Positions 33,805 through 41,044 of a DNA stretch of 41,044 nt are shown piece by piece. Source of the stretch: Sperchopsis tessellata (taxonomy: Eukaryota > Arthropoda > Insecta > Coleoptera > Hydrophilidae); contig JAWQRN010000077.1 in the NCBI GenBank assembly GCA_033557685.1, positions 1 through 41,044 on the forward strand, written 5' to 3'. Both the position numbers and the translations under genes were made by a program. A model generated the notes under the pieces. That model saw only the letters and a list, made by a program, of their open reading frames with translations. It made no database searches and was not told where the DNA came from. Numbering within the stretch: position 1 is the stretch's first letter; each line of letters opens with the position of its first letter.

Positions 33805-34000
33805 CAAGATACTTGTATTCTATGCGAAGTATCCCAGGGATCAATCTTAAGGCCACAATGTCGTAATTTTTAGAAATGATCTGCATTTCATTATTGCAGA
33901 TAGATGTATCTAATATATAGCCAAATCTACTAAATGGCTTGGAGACTTGAAACTTATTGTAAAATAAATATAATGTAAGGCAAGCTGATTATATAGATGG
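33805..34000 (+). pseudogene. Reverse transcriptase scrap, plus strand
   Basis: EVSQGSILRPQ (33827-33859), matching RT motif B (GVPQGSILGP), followed after a frameshift by DLHFIIAD. It starts about 30 bases from the same motif on the other strand. Confidence 0.55.
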
Positions 34001-36756
34001 TAAAGATTTGATGAAAACTAATATGGGATAGAGACCAACTCGAAAATATAGTCAGATAAAACAGTAGAATAGGGCAAAGATTATTGTGAATTTATAGATA
34101 CTATAGATCGAATGATGCCTCTACTTGGAAAAGATTAAGAACATATCATTACAAAATCAAAGACAAGAGATTCACCTTAAAAGGTATTTGTGCGAAAGGC
34201 TTATTTTTTTAATATTAGGAATGTGAACAACCTGCCAATCAAAATTATAAGACTAATTTATATTTGAATGCTGCACTGATGAAATTAGAAAAATATATAA
34301 ATAAACAGGTCTGTATTCTCAAGTTTTGACAAATTCGCCACAATTTAAGAATAACGACGATTATTACATTTCAGCATTGCTTTGAGGATAACGTTTAAAA
34401 TATAAATTATGTTTTAACAGGGATGATAAACATACCTGAAATATAATAAGTACCTAACTAATAATGTTTTTATAACAATGTAGAAAACCCTAATTAATAA
34501 TACTTACAATAATATTTGTTAATTTTGGTTTCTTGTTTAATACTGGTCAGTAAATTAGAATTTTTCATTTTCTTCTTTAGGAATAATACTTCATTTTTGA
34601 CACTTTTATTTTAAATGACAAGTTTTATGAATGCAAATTAAGTCCTAATTTTGATTTTTAAACTTTTTTCTCCTCTGTAATCACACTCGTTTATTTTAAA
34701 TACATATATGTTATATAAACAGAATAATTAACAAAATTCCTACCTCTGTTGTGAAAGATAGTTACAAAAAATCCAATTAATGTATAAAATAAATAACATA
34801 TAGAATACAGTGAAGTAAAATGACTCCATATTTACTTTTAAAACTATTCAGTAAACACATGTTTTGTACATTTCAAATAATATAATAATGTACATGATTG
34901 AGCTGTTGTGACTTTACTGTTTTCTATTAAAAAACTGAATATATAAAAATAATATATATAATATACAAAAGCATTATCTTAAGATACACGTTTTTGATTA
35001 TAACATCTACATTATTTTTGAGTATTTTTGTGGTAAACATTCCATTAATAATATACGAAATACAAAGTTGGTGTTAAAGCAGAAATCATTAAAAGTAAAA
35101 AATATATTCTGCTCACTAAAAGAGCACAGGTTTTAATATACAATAACAATATAAAATTTAAATGAAAACTCATTAAGATATGTTCACAAACATACTTTTA
35201 CCAACTAGGGTTTCCTCAGGTTTATCTGGTAAAGGAACTTATATTGTCTAGAATCTATAACTAGTGGCAATATCTATAGTTACCCTTTTTTGTATAAGTA
35301 CATTAAATAATACTATATTTTAGGACTTCTGAGCTTGAACGCCACAATTTCCAATTCACCAAAAATATGTTCGCTATAAAGTAAGCCTTCTGTTGGACAT
35401 ACGAAACCTAAAACGTTCTTATAATGTTTGGTCACAATGCGTTTACAGTTTGTACTATGTTTACATTATTTCTTAGAACAATACATAAGTATTCTATCAT
35501 GTACTTTCTTAGCTTAGCCTAAAATTTGAGTTATAATTTTGAGATAAAGCCTTTAAATCCTATTTGTTGTCTCCACTACAAATTACTTTTGCATAATTAT
35601 TAGGAATTATTTTATGCCATTACATTTATAATTTGAAAAATTAGTATATCTATACTTTCTATTTTTACCAGTCTGGATAGCTATACATTGCAAGCCATGT
35701 TTGTAAAATTAGGAATTTTTTTTTAATTATTACAGTACATTTTGCACGTCGTCAGTAAGTAATTTCGAAATAAAAGGTTCTAAGTGCACTCGGAATCTTC
35801 AGTCAAAAGTCTGTACAAATTTTTAGATAATATTTGGATAATTTGAAGTTTAAATTTGACATTTCGTAAATTGACTTCCGCTCTTTCTTCACAACAAAAT
35901 GTCTAATATATTGTGATTATTGCTTGATAGTCAAGCTCTTGGTGGATTATGCAGGCCATAATTGAATAAAAGTAAAATGGTTTTAATTTTTAAACAGTAT
36001 AGTAAGTGTAACATGTTCTCACTGAGGCGACTCACATCACACGTGAAGAAATTTTTCACTCTCATATAAAAAATCAAGTTAACAATTTATAAAATGAAAA
36101 CATTGTAAAATAATTGAGCAGTAAATATTTTGCTGAAGGTCTGCAATGTGCGTTCCACTGAATAAAAAAGTGCAAAAATGGTGTCAACTAATTATTGGTC
36201 AGTTATTTCACAGTGTATTGATTTATTTATACAGTAAGTCTATTAATACAGCATATTTGTACATACATTGTTTACATAAAACGTGCAATTTTGATTTTGT
36301 TTTTAAAATTTGAATGAGATAGGCGAGGATTCCAGTCTGAACTTCAAGCAATCCCAAACAAAAAGACTCATTTTGTAAGCCTACATTATTCAGAAGCTAA
36401 CAGATTTATCACTTTTGTGTTATTACTCACCTAATCATGAATGTTACAACTGCGTTGCCATTTTAATTACTATAAGCTATAACTAGACCCCCTTGCTATT
36501 TTAGTTACAATTAAATATATGTATATTTCAACTCTGTGCTTATTGTGAGGTTTTTGCATTTTGTGTACACAAATTACAATCATGCAATTTCTTAAATTTT
36601 TTAATGTGTACAATGTGAGTTGTGATAATGTGTAGAAAGTTTTTGATGTTGGTGTTAGTCATTGGCGTCTGTGCAAGATTTTGAGCAATTCCGTTATTCC
36701 TGGACAGATACCTCTATGTTGCAATCAGTCTTCTGGTAAAATAAGATAGGCACACT
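34001..36756 (-). other. AT-rich block downstream of the DFF45-like stop (possible 3' UTR)
   Basis: No transposon motif and no coding frame of note. It lies directly downstream of the TAA at 36757 on the minus strand. Several AATAAA-type signals exist, so the transcript end cannot be set. Confidence 0.35.
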
Positions 36757-36857
36757 TTAAAACATTTGCCCATACTCTACCTCTTTTTCGTGGTACAATT
36801 TCAGCATGTCCATGGCATCTTGAGCCTGTCTTTTTTCACTGAGAAAACGGCCAGAAG
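36757..36857 (-). CDS. DFF45-like terminal coding exon
   Basis: Acceptor TTTATAG at 36858; it encodes (A)SGRFLSEKRQAQDAMDMLKL and YHEKEVEYGQMF, then TAA at 36759-36757. The phase (G + CT) matches the donor at 39519, and the charged helix continues the second domain. Confidence 0.87.
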
Positions 36858-39800
36858 CTATAAATATAAAATAAAAGATGTAACAAGAAATTGCATTGTA
36901 TGTATTATCTATCTATGAAACAAAAGTGCAATGTCAAATAAAATAGCTATGATATTTTGAAACATATCTAAATGAATTAAATGTAATATACTTCCATGGT
37001 TATTATCTATATCATCGGTTCCCAACCTTTTTTGATTAGCGTACCACTTGACAGGTCATTTCCAGAGATTGTACCCCTCATATCAGAAATTTATTAAGTA
37101 TATTTTACGTGTTGTAACTGTAAATCAACAATGAAAACAATCTAATGTGGATTAAGAGCATATATTTATGTTCATAACTTAAAAATAATACAATTAAATA
37201 AAGATAACCATGGCAAAGTGCACAAATAACTAATATAAAGTCTATTATTTCTGATTGAAAGGTACTCAATGTGATCCTCGTCATTGTTCTTCGGCACATA
37301 ATTTTTTGAAATCGGGTTCAACTAATGCGAGGTATAACCTTATATCTAGAACTGCATTCTGATTATTGCATTACATATTTTTGATAAAAATGTATGAAAA
37401 GAAAGCTCTTTCTAAAAGCTCCGTACTGTAAATGGCAACAGAAACTTAAGCGCTTAGTCAGAAAGCAGCTCAAATTCTTTGCTAATGTCTGTCTAAAGTT
37501 AAGAAGAAATTTTACTTTAAATTGTGATTTTAAAGTGGTATAAGTTGAAAGTTAAATCAACTTCTCTTTTTCCTTGATTGAAAAATTAGCTACCTGAAAG
37601 AATCCCTCTTCAAATGGATTTAGAATCAAATAGTTTATGTTGTCAGGTTTCGGAAAATATTTCCAGGGAGAGTCGTAGTTTATTTTCAGGTAGGAAATTG
37701 TGCAAAGTTTCAAATATCATTTTCAATACAAGACATCCAAAAATCAATTTTTTTAACCATAGATTCAATTTTGTCAGGCACACCAAGTATCGTTATTGAG
37801 CTATTTTGAAGCGTTAAATTTAACTTGTTTATATGTAGGATAATATCTGATAAATATGCAAGAGCCTGTAGCCATTTATAGTCGTGTAATTTGGATGATA
37901 ACTATATAGGGTGGCCTTAAAAAAAATCTTGTACCTCATGCCTCAGCTCAAACAGACTGGTAAGAACTTTACCGCAAGATAGCCATCTTATGAAAGAGCA
38001 TTTCACCCGTAAATGGTTGTAAATATGGTCTGGTTTGGTAGCCAGGTAAGGTATATAATTGTTGGCTGGAAGAAATGCTCAGATTGGTGGTATAGCCATG
38101 TGCATTTTGTTCCTCTAAAAGAGAAACAGTCCTACTGTATATATAAATGGCACATTGAGTTTTATGTCCGACAGGACACTTTCTGTTTAAGATAGAATTA
38201 ATTTCTCAAACATTGCATTAGCACATTGGATAGTATTTTGCCTTTCACAAAATTTCCCAAGACGAGAACAATATACAGAAAGTGTGAATGTATGTAGATG
38301 TAATGAGTATCAAAAACTATTTTTGTACTCCAGCTTGCACAAGACACAATAGAAAGATGAAACTTTTTGAAGCTCTACATATGCCTTCCAGTTAAGGTTT
38401 TTGCCAAGTTGTCACCGAGAAAAATCATGTATCTAAGAGAGATAAGATCACCCTCAATGTCAACCCTAAACTGGTCTGGCTAGCCGAATATTTAATGATG
38501 AAAGCTTTTATGCATTGAGCTTTAATTCGTTCTTCATAAATTATTCTAACTCAGCTCCAAAATACTCCACAATAGTGCGTCCCAGTTTCTTATTTGCTGA
38601 GGCACCGACTGCAAAAATATCATCAGCGTATTGAGACACAGGACCCAGAACTCTCGAAGGCAGGTTGTAAAAAAAGACATAATGAAGCCCTAAGGAATGA
38701 ATGAGCTCGAGAAGATTGTTTTCCCTTAATCATCACTTGCCATCATGCTTCTTGTTGTGTAGATAATCCTTTATTAAATCCAAGACCAAATGTGTACCAG
38801 CTGTTTTCACTTTACCATTTATGGAAGCTGTCATGATATATAATTGCAGTTTTTGTGTACTTATCATGAATGAAGCCAAGTTGGCATTGATTTAATAGAT
38901 TCTTTATTTCGAAGAACGACATACCCTATTGTCCATTTTGAAGATAGGCTTTACCAAGGAGCATGTGAATTAATTATACACAAGACCCTCAATATATGCG
39001 AATTCCAATTTACACGTATCATTTTTTGTACACGAAGCAAAATTCAGTTATGCACGAATTATAAAACCATGTTTTGCCATTTCATGTACTACATAATTTG
39101 TTGGCTTGTTAGGATGTTTCATAGAATTCTTTTATGCCAGAAGAAATAAATATAATATTAACAGTGGTTAATATTTTCTGAAATTAAAACAACTATTTGT
39201 GATATTGAATAATAACTACTCTAAGGGTATGCGGGCGGTTGGAAAAAATACAGTAGAGTATATAAGGAAGTTATGTAAAATAAATTATGTTAATGTATAC
39301 TGTTAAACTGAGGTACAAATTACGTGTACATAAATTTATCCTTGAACGTTTTCGAAGTTTTGAAATGTCAGAAACTAGATGAATAGAAGAGATTAAAAAA
39401 GTTGGACTAATTTTAGCCTACAGTTGTAGAACTACACAGTATGGGAGCGTATGTGTAGTTCACATTCATTATTACGTGTGAATCTTAGTTCTAAAACTAT
39501 AAAATAAAAGCAACCATACCTTCTTTTAGTTGACCCAAAAAATTCTTGTCAAAAAATGTAAGATCATCCAGAGAATCTGGATCCATGTCACTAATCAGCT
39601 CGAGTTCAGGTTCCCGAAGCAAAGACAATAGGCTAACATTGTTGCGAAGTTTTGCAATCAAATCAGCAATTTGTGCTTCAACTCTTCCTATACCATCTGC
39701 TACGTCTACATTAAAGTCATAAGGGGGTGCTGGTGGCAACCAAATTTGTTCCTCACCTACTAGAACCATTATACTGGTGTTCGCATCGAGGGTTGCAAAA

Positions 39801-40006
39801 TACTCGTTGTCGTCAACTTCAGTACCATCACCTTCAAGAACAACTGTAAAATCAACTTCGTTTTCTAGGCCCATTTCCATTTGGAATTTTTCAATTAGAT
39901 CTTCCAAAGTTGACGCTACTACCTCCATACGATGTTGTCGAGTTACGTTTGTAACTTTGAAGAGTTTTCCGTTTTCAATGTGACCATTTACTAATGGTAT
40001 TTCCAT
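36757..40006 (-). CDS. DFF45/ICAD-like (Drep-type) CIDE-N protein, two coding exons
   Basis: Exons 40006-39520 (162 codons plus one base) and 36857-36757 join through donor GAAG/GTATGG and acceptor TTATAG/CTTC to a 195-residue protein. Residues about 13-90 form a CIDE-N domain: KLFKVTNVTRQHRMEVVAS, TLEDLIEKF, then the acidic loop VVLEGDGTEVDDNEYF (55-70) and IMVLVGEEQIW. Residues about 104-190 look like the helical DFF-C domain of DFF45: ELELISDMDPDSL resembles the matching stretch of human DFFA, followed by a long helix ending YHEKEVEYGQMF. In this family such proteins chaperone and inhibit the caspase-activated DNase; flies have four Drep paralogs and I cannot say which this is. At 195 residues it is shorter than human DFF45 (331). 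No clear DxxD caspase site stands out. An acceptor (TTTTTTAG/GAC) lies directly before the ATG, so a further 5' exon exists upstream; it may be untranslated or add residues. Confidence 0.88.
37015..37925 (-). mobile_element. hAT (Charlie/ZBED5-like) transposase remnant
   Basis: Minus strand about 37880-37740 gives WLQALAYLSDIILHINKLNL and GVPDKIESMVKKIDFWM, a well kept stretch of the ZBED5-like hAT transposase. More decayed pieces (for example LFDSKSI) follow downstream. The left end near 37018 (GGTTCCCAACCTTTTTTG) looks like a hAT-Charlie terminal inverted repeat, in the right place for the 3' end of a minus-strand element. Confidence 0.68.
37935..38965 (-). pseudogene. Decayed non-LTR reverse transcriptase
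   Basis: Minus strand: CQLGFIHDKYTKTAIIY (motif 3, about 38895-38845), then LHYVFFYNLPSRVLGPVSQY leading into YADDIFAVGAS (about 38623-38590) with the catalytic YADD intact, then FMKNELKLNA and RLARPV. Stops interrupt the frame. Confidence 0.68.
39520..40006 (-). CDS. DFF45-like coding exon with CIDE-N domain
   Basis: The exon begins at about 40009 after acceptor TTTTTTAG, three bases before the ATG, and ends at donor GTATGG (39519). It holds the whole CIDE-N domain and most of the helical second domain without any break. Confidence 0.9.
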
Positions 40007-40159
40007 GTCCTAAAAAAAGTATGGAACTAGGCGATGCATTTTTAATTCAAGTTTTTAATTAAAAAATTTAAATTCAGAATTACAAAAAGAAACTTAAGGG
40101 AAACTTTTGCAAGATTTGGCATTCCAGAAGTACATAATAAATTAATAAATGGGTTTAAA

Positions 40160-41044
40160 ATATGAGACGAACAGTGTTTCCCAACCTGTTTTTCCTGGCG
40201 ATACATTTTTGAAGGAGTAAAATTTTTGCTACACAATATTATAGTAAAAAAATATTTTTGGTTATTTTTAATAATAAAACTTTTTTTTATTTATAATATT
40301 AATTTATAATAACAAAAATTAAATTAATTCATTTAATTAAACAAGAATTAGTTTTAAAAAATCTGAATTTTAGTGAGATATTTGTGTGCTTATAAATAAT
40401 AATATAATAAAAGTAATAAAGTAAAAGTATAAAATAAAAATATATATATAAACAACAATCTTTAAAAATTTATAATTTGAATGAGATATTTGTGCCTTGG
40501 CCTTTTCATTTAATTTGATGATAAACGAATTTGCAAACATACAATGTGGAATAAGGTATTAAAACATTGATTGCTTCTTTTGATTTAGTAGTAAATTCCT
40601 TAGATACATTTATCCAAAATTGGGTATTAAATATAATTTCGATCATTCTTTAACTAACATAATTCTAGCGTCTCTTGCTTTTCGTAACTGTTGTACAATA
40701 ATTAATAGTAGCAGCATTTTAAATGATAATGTTAACAAAGGTACAAATGAAAGTGTAGATCACAATGTTTTATATGTTAGTGGGTGGTTTTATTTCACTG
40801 TAGTTTAATATTTATCTATCATATATAAAAATATATTGAGCAGCCGTGTAAACTCATAGTTCGAAGGTTTATTTCTGTTTTACAATTAGATATTTATTAT
40901 CTCTTTTAGTTTAAAATCAACAATAAAGAAGAAATAATCGAATAGTAGTATCTGACGATATTATACCTGTTTTTACTACTAAAGTAGGCACTGACAACCT
41001 TTTACTGGAATAGCAGAAGAGGAAATACTCATAATATATTCAAT
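40160..41044. repeat. Possible non-autonomous hAT-type repeat
   Basis: A left end near 40168 (CAGTGTTTCCCAACCTGTTT) resembles a hAT-Charlie terminus. Inside, GAGATATTTGTG recurs at about 40376 and 40483. No right terminus was recognised before the window ends. The 5' exon(s) of the DFF45-like gene must lie in or beyond this stretch. Confidence 0.4.

Larger units (their letters stand above)
30074..34000. other. Space upstream of Rab40
   Basis: The Rab40 promoter and any 5' untranslated exon should lie in the first few hundred bases, but no clear element was seen. Further out are retroelement scraps, a diverged direct repeat and the hAT-type element. 30650-31480 and 32730-32880 show nothing recognised. 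Confidence 0.4.
36858..39519 (-). other. Intron of the DFF45-like gene
   Basis: 2.66 kb with a GT donor at 39519-39518 and an AG acceptor at 36859-36858. It holds a hAT transposase remnant and a reverse transcriptase remnant. About 38965-39500 shows nothing recognised. Confidence 0.85.

Noticed and set aside
9797..40006. GID4, Rab40 and the DFF45-like gene as a functional ubiquitin/apoptosis cluster
   Set aside because: All are on one strand and two are ligase adaptors, but long spacers, separate promoters and no shared elements give no support for a joint unit; adjacency may be chance.
19777..40236. Numerous 60-80 codon frames on both strands
   Set aside because: They are shadows of exons or of dead transposons, or random frames in AT-rich DNA; none shows a conserved motif of its own.

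Overview
The window looks like a piece of an insect (at least arthropod) nuclear genome. It is AT-rich, its genes are split by GT-AG introns of very unequal length, and it is packed with decayed transposable elements of animal type: non-LTR reverse transcriptases, Tigger/pogo, piggyBac, mariner, hAT and tRNA-derived SINEs. I cannot name the order or species with confidence. Three host genes can be rebuilt from joined exons, all on the minus strand. No host gene was found on the plus strand.

From right to left: (1) a short DFF45/ICAD-like protein (CIDE-N domain plus a helical tail, 195 residues, coding exons 40006-39520 and 36857-36757), whose 2.7 kb intron holds a hAT transposase remnant and a reverse transcriptase remnant; (2) Rab40, a SOCS-box small GTPase (275 residues, exons 30073-29926, 21632-21439, 19228-19006 and 17210-16948), whose introns hold at least five retrotransposon remnants, a large inverted repeat and SINEs; (3) the first two coding exons of GID4, the substrate receptor of the CTLH/GID ubiquitin ligase (10312-10166 and 9964-9797). 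The rest of GID4 is not seen in the left 9.8 kb and probably lies beyond the left edge.

Positions 1-9796 are therefore read as intron of GID4 and are a transposon graveyard. Positions 11.3-16.9 kb and 34.0-36.75 kb are AT-rich, mostly repeat-poor blocks just downstream of Rab40 and the DFF45-like gene; they may be long 3' untranslated regions, but no polyadenylation site can be fixed. Positions 30.1-34.0 kb are the space between Rab40 and the DFF45-like gene, with retrotransposon pieces and one very clean 285-bp non-autonomous hAT-type element with an exact 8-bp target-site duplication.

Functionally, Rab40 and GID4 are both ubiquitin-ligase substrate adaptors (cullin-5 and CTLH types), and the DFF45-like protein belongs to the apoptotic nuclease control family. 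I see no evidence that the three work as a system; their adjacency may be chance. I found no convincing new multi-gene system. The best unexplained structures are the small hAT-type element, the nested inverted repeat in Rab40 intron 1, a shared GAAACGTCGGC-like motif in several otherwise different repeats, and repeated back-to-back junctions of reverse transcriptase fragments.
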